Shown one piece after another: positions 56,446 to 63,990 of a DNA stretch of 64,000 nucleotides; position 1 is the first letter of the stretch, and every line of letters starts with the position of its first letter. The stretch lies in assembly GCF_003194625.1 (NCBI RefSeq), contig NZ_QHKX01000001.1:744001-808000 (forward strand). Reading direction: 5' to 3'. The DNA comes from Nocardioides solisilvae. GTDB lineage: Bacteria > Actinomycetota > Actinomycetes > Propionibacteriales > Nocardioidaceae. Position numbers and translations under genes: made by a program. The notes under the pieces are model-generated. The model saw only the letters and a program-made list of their open reading frames with translations, was not told the DNA's origin and did no database searches.

Positions 56446-57731
56446 CGGGCGTGGCAGGAGCGGACGGACGACCCGCGACGGAGACCGTCCCGCGCGGGGC
56501 GACCGCGACGGGGCGGCGCCGGGTGCTGGTCCACGTCGGCACCCCCAAGACCGGCACCTCCCACCTGCAGGACGTGCTCTTCCGCAACGCCGACGTGCTC
56601 CGCGAGCACGGCATCTCCTACCCCGCCGAGCGGTTCGACGCCCACTTCCTCGCCGCCCTCGACCTGATGAAGCTCACCTGGGGCGGGCTCGAGCTCGAGG
56701 CCGTCGGCGCGTGGGACCGGCTGGCCGAGCAGGTCCGCGCCTGGCCCGGCACCTCGATCGTCAGCCACGAGATCCTCGCCACCGCCTCCCGGATGCAGGT
56801 CGACCGGGCGCTCACCTCGCTCGCCGGCGAGGACGGCGCCGACGCCGAGGTCCACCTCGTCCTGTCGGTCCGCGACCTGGTCCGCCAGATCCCCGCGGAG
56901 TGGCAGGAGAACGTCAAGCACCGCAGCACCCTCACCTACGCGAAGTTCCTCGAGCAGGTCCGCGACCCCGGGCGGGACAGCCGGATCGGCTCGTGGTTCT
57001 GGGGCGTCCAGGAGCTGCCCGACATCATGAACCGGTGGGGCGCCACGCTGCCGCCCGAGCGGATCCACCTCGTCACCGTCCCCGCCCCCGGGGCGCCGCG
57101 CGACGAGCTGTGGAGCCGGTTCAGCCGCGCCTTCGGCCTCGACGGGATCGACCTCGACCTCACCCCCGAGCGGGCCAACCCCTCGCTGGGGGCGGCCGAG
57201 ACCGCGCTCGTGCGGCGGATCAACCGGCAGGTGGTCCGGACGGTCGAGCCGGGCGACTACCGGCCCCTGGTCCGCGAGCTGCTGGCCCACCAGACCCTGT
57301 CGCGCCGGGCGGGGTCGCCGCGGCTGGCGCTGCCCCCGGAGCTGCACACGTGGGCCCGGGACCTCTCCGCCACCTGGGTGGAGGAGATCGAGCGCCGGGG
57401 CTACGACGTGGTCGGCGACCTCGCCGACCTGCTCGGCCCCGAGCAGCCGCTGCCGTGGGCCGACCCCGACGAGCCCGACGAGGCGCTGGTGGCGAGGGCC
57501 GCCGTCGACGCGATCTCCGCGCTGCTCGTGGAGGGGTCCCGGCTCCGCGCGGTCGAGGCCGACCTCGCCGCGCAGCTGCACGACACCCGTGCGGCGCTCG
57601 AGCGCTCCTACCTGCGCCCGACCTACCGGCTGCGCGAGAAGCTGGTGCGGGTCATGGAGGGCACCCGCGCCGGGCGCGGCGCGCTGATGGTCTACCGCCG
57701 CGCGCGGGGCAGGAGCTCCTTGTCGGCGTAG
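56442..57731 (+). CDS. Sulfotransferase-family protein 2
   Basis: 429 residues. PAPS P-loop VGTPKTGTSHLQDVL (about 32-46), second motif LVLSVRDLVRQIPAEWQENVKHR (about 140-162), then WFWGVQELPDIMNRWGATLPPERIHLVTVP, collinear with paralogue 1. A C-terminal extension forms a helix or coiled coil (EGSRLRAVEADLAAQLHDTRAALERS) followed by a basic RPTYRLREKLVRVMEGTRAGRG tail, often seen in surface-glycan enzymes. GTG at 56442 overlaps the upstream stop. Last gene of the coupled operon; the 3' 40 bases overlap the convergent EcsC gene. Confidence 0.8.
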   Translation: MTGVAGADGRPATETVPRGATATGRRRVLVHVGTPKTGTSHLQDVLFRNADVLREHGISYPAERFDAHFLAALDLMKLTWGGLELEAVGAWDRLAEQVRAWPGTSIVSHEILATASRMQVDRALTSLAGEDGADAEVHLVLSVRDLVRQIPAEWQENVKHRSTLTYAKFLEQVRDPGRDSRIGSWFWGVQELPDIMNRWGATLPPERIHLVTVPAPGAPRDELWSRFSRAFGLDGIDLDLTPERANPSLGAAETALVRRINRQVVRTVEPGDYRPLVRELLAHQTLSRRAGSPRLALPPELHTWARDLSATWVEEIERRGYDVVGDLADLLGPEQPLPWADPDEPDEALVARAAVDAISALLVEGSRLRAVEADLAAQLHDTRAALERSYLRPTYRLREKLVRVMEGTRAGRGALMVYRRARGRSSLSA

Positions 57732-58372
57732 CGGCCCGCCCGCCAGGTCGAGTAGGCGTCGGTGCTCATCCCGACCAGCCCGCCGACCACCGGGATCCGC
57801 CGCCCGGCCACGGTCGCGAGCCGCTTGCCCGCCACCTTGGCCACGAGCACGTTGCCGACCTCGGCGGCGATCCGGGCGCCCAGCTCCTCGTCGAGCGCCG
57901 GCGCCGTCGCCAGCGCCATCGGGGTGCCGGGGAGCTTCTTGCGCTTGACCAGGTCGGACACGACGTCCTCGGTGAGCAGCACCGACAGGACGCCGTTGCG
58001 CACCCGAGGGTCGGCGAGGTCGTGGCCCCGCAGGTGGGCGATCCCGGCGATCATCCGGGACTGGATGAGGGCCAGCCCCGTGACGTTGGTCGGCAGCGCG
58101 ACGGCGAGGGTGACGAGGCCGCCGAGGTTGGTCGCGAAGCCCTGCGCGCCGGCGAGCCGGACGTGGTTCTCGATCACCTCGTGGACCGCCCGCTCGACGT
58201 CGCCGCGCTGCTCGGCGAGCTGCTTGTCGGCCGCCTTCGCGGCCGGCGGCAGCGGCCCGACGCCGTCGACCGCCCGGCGGAAGGCCTCCAGCACCGCCCG
58301 GCTGGTGACGCCGGGGGCGAGGTCGCCCACCTTCGGTGCCAGCCGCTTGCCGATCTCCCCTGGGATGCCCAT
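57692..58372 (-). CDS. EcsC-family protein
   Basis: 226 residues. It fits the EcsC family: helical bundle with AGAQGFATNLGGLVTLAVALPTNVTGLALIQSRMIAGIAHLRGHDL, and near the end AGRRIPVVGGLVGMSTDAYSTWRAGRYADKELLPR. EcsC proteins are membrane-associated and of unclear role, first found beside the EcsAB transporter of Bacillus. No transporter genes adjoin here. ATG at 58370-58372, leaderless. Confidence 0.82.
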   Translation of the reverse strand: MGIPGEIGKRLAPKVGDLAPGVTSRAVLEAFRRAVDGVGPLPPAAKAADKQLAEQRGDVERAVHEVIENHVRLAGAQGFATNLGGLVTLAVALPTNVTGLALIQSRMIAGIAHLRGHDLADPRVRNGVLSVLLTEDVVSDLVKRKKLPGTPMALATAPALDEELGARIAAEVGNVLVAKVAGKRLATVAGRRIPVVGGLVGMSTDAYSTWRAGRYADKELLPRARR

Positions 58373-58385
58373 GCGACACAGCCTA
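58373..58385 (-). promoter_or_regulatory. Leaderless -10 promoter
   Basis: TAGGCT on the minus strand (58380-58385), 7 bases before the EcsC ATG. Confidence 0.65.
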
Positions 58386-58441
58386 GAGACCGCGGGGAAG
58401 GACGGCTCCGGCCTCGCCGCCGCGGTGTCGGCGGGAGCGGA

Positions 58442-58453
58442 TACGTTGTCCGC
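58442..58453 (+). promoter_or_regulatory. Leaderless -10 promoter
   Basis: TACGTT (58442-58447), 6 bases before the GTG at 58454. Confidence 0.6.
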
Positions 58454-59140
58454 GTGCCCCTGGAGCCCGCGCCCTCGCCCTGGGCCTTCGAGACGCTCGG
58501 GGCCCCGGGGCGGATGGACCCCCACGAGGACCTGGTCGCGATCGGCGCCGACCTCGCTCCCGGCACCCTGTTGGCCGCCTACCGGCACGGCCTCTTCCCG
58601 ATGCCGTCCGGCGAGCCGGGGGACCCGCCGTACTGGTTCTGCCCCGTGCGCCGCGGGGTGCTGCCGCTGGACGCGATGAGGGTCTCCCGTTCGCTGCGCC
58701 GCTCGGCTCGCGACTTCGAGGTCCGGGTCGACACCGCCTTCGACGAGGTGGTCGAGGAGTGCGCCGACCCCACCCGCGCCGACGGCTGGATCGACGCCGA
58801 CATCCGCGCGGCCTACGGCGACCTGCACCGGCTCGGCTGGGCCCACTCGGTCGAGGCGTGGCAGGACGGGCGGCTCGTGGGCGGGTTGTACGGCGTGGCG
58901 ATCGGCGGGCTCTTCGCCGGCGAGTCGATGTTCCACCGGGTGCGTGACGCCTCCAAGGTCGCGCTGCTGGGGCTGGTCACCCTGATGCGCGACGAGCTGG
59001 CCCCGCTGCGCCTCCTCGACGTGCAGTGGAGCACCCCCCACCTGGCGTCGCTGGGGGTCGTCGAGCTGACCCGCAAGGAGTACGCCGCCCGCTTGCGGAC
59101 CGCGCTGGCGCTCCCGCCGCCCGACGTCTTCGACGACTGA
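58454..59140 (+). CDS. aat: Leucyl/phenylalanyl-tRNA--protein transferase
   Basis: 228 residues. The Aat signatures are all visible: DLVAIGADLAPGTLLAAYRHGLFPM, YWFCPVRRGVLPLDAMRVSRSLRR, WIDADIRAAYGDLHRLGWAHSVEAWQDGRLVGGLYGVAIGGLFAGESMFHRVRDASKVAL, and LLDVQWSTPHLASLGVVELTRKEY. It adds Leu or Phe to N-terminal Lys/Arg of proteins, targeting them to ClpS-ClpAP/ClpC degradation (N-end rule). GTG at 58454 is leaderless. Confidence 0.95.
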   Translation: MPLEPAPSPWAFETLGAPGRMDPHEDLVAIGADLAPGTLLAAYRHGLFPMPSGEPGDPPYWFCPVRRGVLPLDAMRVSRSLRRSARDFEVRVDTAFDEVVEECADPTRADGWIDADIRAAYGDLHRLGWAHSVEAWQDGRLVGGLYGVAIGGLFAGESMFHRVRDASKVALLGLVTLMRDELAPLRLLDVQWSTPHLASLGVVELTRKEYAARLRTALALPPPDVFDD

Positions 59141-59268
59141 ACGAGCCCCCCGACGAGGCCGCGTGCCACGTCGGGACGGTCCCGTCAGGCAGGCGCGCCG
59201 CGGCGAGACGCATCTCACATCGGGATCGGCGCTGCGCCGGGGGGCCCACATGGGGCACCCTGTCCACC

Positions 59269-59718
59269 ATGCCCCGCACGCGCCTCGTCCGCCGCCTGTG
59301 CGCCGTGCTCCTGGTAACCGCGGCGGCGACGGCCTGCGGCGGCGAGGAGGAGACCGCCGGGCCGAGCGTCGAGGACCGCTACTGCGAGGCCTACCAGGAG
59401 TTCTTCGCCGAGCGCGCCGAGCACGACATGGAGACCACCGACGCCGAGGTCGTCGCCACCCTCAAGGAGTGGGGCACCGACCTCGTCGAGATCGGGGCTC
59501 CCGAGAGCATGCCCGAGGGGGCCCGGCGCGGCCATGCCACCTGGAGCCGGCTGATCAGCGAGGTCGACGACGACGCCGAGCAGGCCGACGTGGTGGCGCT
59601 GGAGGCCGAGCTGACCGAGCGGCAGATGGCCGAGGTGGAGGAGTTCTTCGCCTACAACGACGCCACCTGCCTGGGCTCCCGGCAGACCGGCGTGCCGCAG
59701 GAGTCGCCGACCCCGTGA
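59269..59718 (+). CDS. Small lipoprotein, unknown function
   Basis: 149 residues. Basic start, hydrophobic stretch and lipobox (LCAVLLVTAAATACGG, Cys at about 23). The mature part is acidic and helical (YCEAYQEFFAERAEHDMETTDAEVVATLKEWGTDLVEIGAPESM), resembling the many actinobacterial surface lipoproteins with a four-helix DUF fold. Two cysteines (RYCEAY, DATCLG) could pair. ATG at 59269, with CACCCT 7 bases upstream as a weaker leaderless -10. Confidence 0.75.
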   Translation: MPRTRLVRRLCAVLLVTAAATACGGEEETAGPSVEDRYCEAYQEFFAERAEHDMETTDAEVVATLKEWGTDLVEIGAPESMPEGARRGHATWSRLISEVDDDAEQADVVALEAELTERQMAEVEEFFAYNDATCLGSRQTGVPQESPTP

Positions 59719-59737
59719 CGGCGGGCTCGGGGGCCGG

Positions 59738-60619
59738 CTACTTCAGCAGCCGGCTCATCCGCCGGTCGGCGAGCGGCTTCCCGCCGGTCTGGCAGGTCGC
59801 GCAGTACTGCAGGCTCGAGTCGGCGAAGCTGACCTCGCGGACGGTGTCGCCGCAGACGGGACAGGGCTGTCCGGCCCGGCCGTGGACGGCGAGGTGGGAC
59901 TTCTTCTCGCCCTTGAGCTCGCTGGCGGCCAGCCCGTGGCTGCGGTCGACCGCGTCGCCGAGGGTGACCTTGACGGCGTCGTGGAGCACCGCGAGCTCGT
60001 CGTCGGTGAGGCTGCTGGCCGGCTTGAAGGGCGACATCCGGGCGGCGTGCAGGATCTCGTCGGAGTAGGCGTTGCCGATGCCGGCGATCGTCCCCTGGTG
60101 GCGGAGCACGCCCTTGAGCTGGGCGCGGCCGGCCTCGTCGAGGATGGCGCGCAGCACCTGGGGGGTGAACTCCTCGGCGAGCGGGTCGGGGCCGAGCCGG
60201 GCGATCCCCTCGACCTCGAGCGGGTCGCGGACCAGGTAGGCGGCCAGGCTCTTGCGGGTGCCGGCCTCGGTCACGTCGAGGCCGTTGAGGTGGCCCGCCT
60301 CGTCCTCGTCGAGCACGATCCGCATGGCCAGCGGGCTCTTCGAGCTGGGCCGGGCAGGCAGCGCGGGGACCTCCTCGCGCCACCGGATCCACCCGGCGCG
60401 AGCGAGGTGGAGCACCAGGTGGAGCCCGCCGGCCTGGACGTCGAGGAACTTGCCGTGCCGCCCGACCCGCTCCACCAGCGTGCCGTGCAGCGCCGACAGC
60501 GGCGGGTCGAAGGTCTTGAGCGCGTTGAAGGCCGCCAGGTCGATCCGGGTGATCGGCCGGTCGCGGAGTCGGCGGTCGAGGTCGTGGGCCAGCGCCTCCA
60601 CCTCGGGCAGCTCGGGCAT
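59738..60619 (-). CDS. Fpg/Nei-family DNA glycosylase
   Basis: 293 residues. N-terminal MPELPEVEAL with Pro2 and Glu3 as catalytic residues, VGRHGKFLDVQAGGLHLVLHLARAGWIRW, the helix-two-turn-helix LKGVLRHQGTIAGIGNAYSDEILHAARMSPFK, and a zinc finger CPVCGDTVREVSFADSSLQYCATC (CxxC...CxxC). It removes oxidised bases and nicks the abasic site. The spacing of active-site lysines and the TGGKPLADRR ending fit the Nei2/Fpg-like actinobacterial group rather than canonical MutM; I cannot decide. ATG at 60617-60619, leaderless. Confidence 0.9.
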   Translation of the reverse strand: MPELPEVEALAHDLDRRLRDRPITRIDLAAFNALKTFDPPLSALHGTLVERVGRHGKFLDVQAGGLHLVLHLARAGWIRWREEVPALPARPSSKSPLAMRIVLDEDEAGHLNGLDVTEAGTRKSLAAYLVRDPLEVEGIARLGPDPLAEEFTPQVLRAILDEAGRAQLKGVLRHQGTIAGIGNAYSDEILHAARMSPFKPASSLTDDELAVLHDAVKVTLGDAVDRSHGLAASELKGEKKSHLAVHGRAGQPCPVCGDTVREVSFADSSLQYCATCQTGGKPLADRRMSRLLK

Positions 60620-60632
60620 GGCGTCGAGCGTA
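60620..60632 (-). promoter_or_regulatory. Leaderless -10 promoter
   Basis: TACGCT on the minus strand (60627-60632), 7 bases before the glycosylase ATG. Confidence 0.65.
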
Positions 60633-60654
60633 GTGCCCGAGGCATGATGGAGCC

Positions 60655-60927
60655 ATGGCCGTCGTCCGACCACTCCCGCCGACGGGGTCGATGTTCTTCG
60701 ACACCCGCGGGGGCGGCCGCGTGCTGAGGGTCTCCTGGCACCAGGAGGCCGACGTGGTGGTGCTGTCGTTGTGGCGCGACAACCTGTGCACGGGCTCGTT
60801 CCGGCTGACGATCGACGAGGTCCCCGTGCTCATCGAGACGCTGCGCAGCGGCCTCGACGCGGCGTACGACGACGCCACCCGGCGCGCCGAGCGCGTCGAC
60901 GGGCTCCGCTCGCGCGCCTCGGGCTAG
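60655..60927 (+). CDS. Small conserved-looking protein, unknown function
   Basis: 90 residues, soluble. Strands followed by a helix: RVLRVSWHQEADVVVLSLWRDNLCTGSFRLTIDEVPVLIETLRSGLDAAYDDATRR. The pattern recalls small beta-sheet proteins found widely in actinobacteria, but no family is named. ATG at 60655, with CATGAT 6 bases upstream as a weak leaderless -10. Divergent from the glycosylase gene, 35 bases between starts. Confidence 0.7.
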   Translation: MAVVRPLPPTGSMFFDTRGGGRVLRVSWHQEADVVVLSLWRDNLCTGSFRLTIDEVPVLIETLRSGLDAAYDDATRRAERVDGLRSRASG

Positions 60928-60940
60928 GCGGGCCGGGCGC

Positions 60941-61327
60941 TCAGCCCTCGGGGGAGGCGCTCTGCCAGAGCCCCATGAGGTTGCCCTCGCAGTCCCGGAA
61001 GTACGCCGACCAGCCCATCTCGCCGACCGGCTCCTTGCCCGAGACGGTGCTGCCGCCAGCGGCCTCGACCTGCGCCAGCGTGGCGTCGATGTCGTCGACG
61101 CCCATGGTGACCACCGGCGCATTCAGCTCCCCGTCCCGGCGGAACATGCCGCCGCCGATGTAGCCCGGCTCGGTCGGTCCCTGCTCGCCCTGGGGGCCGG
61201 TGGAGACCATGTCGTACTCGAAGTCGTCCCACCGGGAGACGTCCCAGCCGAAGATCTCGCGGTAGAACGCCGTCGCCCGGTCGTGGTCGTCGTACGGCAC
61301 CTCGAAGTGCACCACTCGTCCGCTCAT
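60941..61327 (-). CDS. VOC-superfamily (glyoxalase/bleomycin-resistance-like) protein
   Basis: 128 residues, two beta-alpha-beta-beta-beta modules: GRVVHFEVPYDDHDRATAFYREIFGWDVSRW with the first metal ligand His, then VTMGVDDIDATLAQVEAAGGSTVSGKEPVGEMGWSAYFRDCEGNLMGLWQ. It could be a dioxygenase, isomerase or binding protein; substrate not inferable. ATG at 61325-61327. Confidence 0.88.
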   Translation of the reverse strand: MSGRVVHFEVPYDDHDRATAFYREIFGWDVSRWDDFEYDMVSTGPQGEQGPTEPGYIGGGMFRRDGELNAPVVTMGVDDIDATLAQVEAAGGSTVSGKEPVGEMGWSAYFRDCEGNLMGLWQSASPEG

Positions 61328-61420
61328 GCCACGAGCCTGCCCCCGGCGAGACCCCGTCGGGAAGGCCCCGGATGGGGTAATCGGCGACGGGGAACTTGGC
61401 GATGCGACTCGCTAGGGATG

Positions 61421-61438
61421 TCTAACCGATCGGCTAGA
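61421..61438. promoter_or_regulatory. Operator-like palindrome before the ATPase gene
   Basis: TCTAACCGATCGGCTAGA has 9-base half-sites with one mismatched pair. It lies immediately upstream of the -10 box of the next gene, in the -20 to -40 region. Confidence 0.55.
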
Positions 61439-61446
61439 GAGCCCGA

Positions 61447-61458
61447 TACCGTCCCATC
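61447..61458 (+). promoter_or_regulatory. Leaderless -10 promoter
   Basis: TACCGT (61447-61452), 6 bases before the GTG at 61459. Confidence 0.6.
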
Positions 61459-62673
61459 GTGGACCCGATCAGGAACCCCTACGCCCCCGGCGCCGGCCAG
61501 CGACCCCCCGAGCTCGCGGGCCGGGACGAGCAGCTGCGCGCCTTCGACGTGGTGCTGGAGCGGATCGCCGCCGGCCGGCCCGAGCGCTCCCTCGTGCTGA
61601 CGGGGCTGCGCGGGGTGGGCAAGACGGTGCTGCTCAACGCGCTGCGCTCGGCCGCGGTCCGCAAGCGGTGGGGGAGCGGCAAGCTCGAGGCCCGCCCCGA
61701 CCAGGGGCTGCGGCGGCCGCTGTCGAGCGCGCTGCACCAGGCGGTGCGGGAGCTCGGCCACCCGCAGGCCGACGAGGCCGACCACGTGCTCGGCGTGATC
61801 CGCGCCTTCGCGCAGCGCGACGCGGGCGCGGGCGCCAAGCTCAAGGACCAGTGGAACCCGGGGATCGACGCCCCGGCGGTCCGTGGCCGGGCCGACTCGG
61901 GCGACATCGAGATCGACCTGGTCGAGCTCTTCACCGACGTCGGCGGGCTCGCCGCCGACGTGGGCAAGGGCGTGGCGGTCTTCATCGACGAGATGCAGGA
62001 CCTCGGGCCCGACGACGTGTCGGCGCTCTGCGCGGCCTGCCACGAGATGAGCCAGAGCGGGCTGCCGATGATCGTGGTCGGCGCCGGCCTGCCGCACCTC
62101 CCGGCGGTGCTCTCGGCGAGCAAGTCCTACTCCGAGCGGCTCTTCCGCTACCAGCGCATCGACCGGCTCTCCCGCGAGGCCGCCGACCGCGCCCTGGCCG
62201 CCCCCGCCGACGACGAGGGCGCCTGCTTCACCGAGGACGCGCTCACCGCGATGTACGCCGCCACCGGCGGCTACCCGTACTTCATCCAGGCCTACGGCAA
62301 GGCCGTCTGGGACCTCGCCCCGCGCAGCCCGATCACCGGCGACGACGTCGCGGTCGCCGCCCCCGAGGCCGAGGCCGAGCTGGCGGTGGGCTTCTTCGGC
62401 TCCCGCTACGAGCGGGCCACCCCGGGGGAGCGGGAGTACCTGCGCGCGATGGCCGACGCCGCGCTGGCGATCGCCGAGTCGGAGGACGAGGAGCTCGACG
62501 ACATCGAGTCGGTCCCCACCGCCGACGTGGCGGCGATCCTGGGCAAGAAGCCGCAGTCGCTCTCGCCGGCCCGCGACGCCCTGCTCAAGAAGGGGTTGAT
62601 CTACTCCGGCGAGCGGGGCCGGATCGCCTTCACCGTCCCCCACTTCGGGCGCTACCTGCGAGAGCGGGGCTGA
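61459..62673 (+). CDS. P-loop ATPase of the ORC1/AAA_16 type
   Basis: 404 residues. Walker A LTGLRGVGKTVLLN (47-60), Walker B GVAVFIDEMQDL (about 173-184), sensor region LPMIVVGAGLPHLPAVLS, then lid LSREAADRALAAPADDEGACFTEDALTAMYAATGGYPYFIQAYGKAVW. The C-terminus is a winged helix (TADVAAILGKKPQSLSPARDALLKKGLIYSGERGRIAFTVPHFGRYL). This matches stand-alone AAA_16/ORC-like ATPases common in actinobacteria, with a DNA-binding end. Role unknown; perhaps regulation or defence. GTG at 61459, leaderless, with an operator-like palindrome upstream. Confidence 0.85.
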   Translation: MDPIRNPYAPGAGQRPPELAGRDEQLRAFDVVLERIAAGRPERSLVLTGLRGVGKTVLLNALRSAAVRKRWGSGKLEARPDQGLRRPLSSALHQAVRELGHPQADEADHVLGVIRAFAQRDAGAGAKLKDQWNPGIDAPAVRGRADSGDIEIDLVELFTDVGGLAADVGKGVAVFIDEMQDLGPDDVSALCAACHEMSQSGLPMIVVGAGLPHLPAVLSASKSYSERLFRYQRIDRLSREAADRALAAPADDEGACFTEDALTAMYAATGGYPYFIQAYGKAVWDLAPRSPITGDDVAVAAPEAEAELAVGFFGSRYERATPGEREYLRAMADAALAIAESEDEELDDIESVPTADVAAILGKKPQSLSPARDALLKKGLIYSGERGRIAFTVPHFGRYLRERG

Positions 62674-62679
62674 GCGCGC

Positions 62680-63867
62680 TCACCGGCGGCGGGCGGCGAA
62701 CTCGATGGAGGCGTAGCAGTTGCCGGGGCCCAGGTAGGTGAACCACCCCCGGGTCACCTTCGACCCGACGACCCTCATCTGGAGGGTGGCGACGTACCGG
62801 TCGGTGCGGCGTGTCGCGTGGACCACCCCGTCCCGGCCGACCGCCGCCCTCGGGAACGCGTAGCGGGAGGTCAGGTAGGTGAACGGTCCGCCTCCCGCGC
62901 TGCCGCACCTCGTGCGCAGCGCGCCGGAACGGAACCCCACGACCGCACGGCCCCGGACCCGGAAGGTGACCTTGCTCGACCCCGTGCCGCGGTACGACCC
63001 GGCGGCCGGGGGCCTGGCCGGCGCGGTCCGCCTGACCGGGAGGACCCGCTGCGACGCGTGGTCCCCGCTGCGGGCGACGAGGGTCAGCGGCCCGGCCTTC
63101 GCATCCTTCCCACGCAGCCGCACCCGGACCTCGAAGGTGGCAGTGGACCCCTCCGACAGCGGGTAGGTGAGCACCGGCGAGGGCTTCACCGTGAGCCCCC
63201 GGCCGCTGCCCGTGACGTGGACGGCGTCGGCGTCGCCGCCGGCGACGTTGTCGACCGTCACCTCGAGCGTCGTCCAGGCACCGGGGACGAGCCGGAGCCG
63301 GGAGACCTCCTGGCGCAGCACGCGGACGTCGCCGACGGCGAGGTCGGGCGCCGGGGCGGGAGCCTCCTGCGCGGTCAGCCCGCCCGAGACCACGTCGAAC
63401 GGCTCGCGGGAGCCGGTCGGCAGGGTCAGAGCAGCAGCGCAGTCCCAGGTGGCGGAGGCCGCCTTCGTGCTGGGACGGTCGACTGTGACGACCACGCCGG
63501 AGCGGCTCGCGCCGTCGGCCGGGGCGAGGGTGTTGACGAGGACGGTCTCCTCGGCGGTGCAGCGGCCGGCGACCGTGGTGCCGAAGCCGACGACGAGGTC
63601 GACGTCGGCGGTCGTCGGCTCGCCGCGCAGCGTCACGCTCGCGCGCACCCGGGAACCGACGACGTCCTGGGTGACGACCGCGCTCTCGATCTGGGTCCCG
63701 GGCGCCGCGTTCGCGGGGTAGCCCGGCTCGTGCGCAGTGAGCGTGCCGTGGCGGGCGACGACCTGGGCGGCCGCCGCCAGGGCGGGCGCGGGCGATACCA
63801 CCAGCGGGACGACCAACGGGACGAGCAGGGCGACCTTCGTGGCTGTGGTGACTGTCCGTGCGCGCAT
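62680..63867 (-). CDS. Exported protein with repeated beta-sandwich domains
   Basis: 395 residues. Signal peptide (TVTTATKVALLVPLVVPLVVSPAPALA) with cleavage near residue 31, then three strand-rich segments. The middle one resembles a CARDB/Ig-like repeat (DLAVGDVRVLRQEVSRLRLVPGAWTTLEVTVDNVAGGDADAVHVTGSG), and the last holds GKVTFRVRG-type strands with paired cysteines (RTRCGSA, GNCYAS). No enzymatic motif. The ATG at 63865-63867 is chosen because it follows GGGGGGAT and starts the signal peptide; an upstream ATG would add 20 residues. Third positions are somewhat less GC-biased. Confidence 0.7.
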   Translation of the reverse strand: MRARTVTTATKVALLVPLVVPLVVSPAPALAAAAQVVARHGTLTAHEPGYPANAAPGTQIESAVVTQDVVGSRVRASVTLRGEPTTADVDLVVGFGTTVAGRCTAEETVLVNTLAPADGASRSGVVVTVDRPSTKAASATWDCAAALTLPTGSREPFDVVSGGLTAQEAPAPAPDLAVGDVRVLRQEVSRLRLVPGAWTTLEVTVDNVAGGDADAVHVTGSGRGLTVKPSPVLTYPLSEGSTATFEVRVRLRGKDAKAGPLTLVARSGDHASQRVLPVRRTAPARPPAAGSYRGTGSSKVTFRVRGRAVVGFRSGALRTRCGSAGGGPFTYLTSRYAFPRAAVGRDGVVHATRRTDRYVATLQMRVVGSKVTRGWFTYLGPGNCYASIEFAARRR

Positions 63868-63959
63868 CTGCGATCCCCCCGGGTCGACGACTGCGTCGGA
63901 GCCTATCGCGGCTGAGACCTGGGTCACCCCACGGTAAAGACCTCCCCATTCGTCGGTGC

Positions 63960-63975
63960 TGGGACCTACGTCCCA
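63960..63975. promoter_or_regulatory. DosR-like palindrome
   Basis: TGGGACCTACGTCCCA has 6-base arms around CTAC. The core GGGACNNNNGTCCC is that of the DevR/DosR dormancy box, though the centre lacks the usual TWWA. It lies just upstream of the -10 of the edge gene. Confidence 0.4.
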
Positions 63976-63977
63976 CC

Positions 63978-63990
63978 TAGCCTGACGCGC
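63978..63990 (+). promoter_or_regulatory. Leaderless -10 promoter of the edge gene
   Basis: TAGCCT (63978-63983), 7 bases before the ATG at 63991. Confidence 0.55.
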
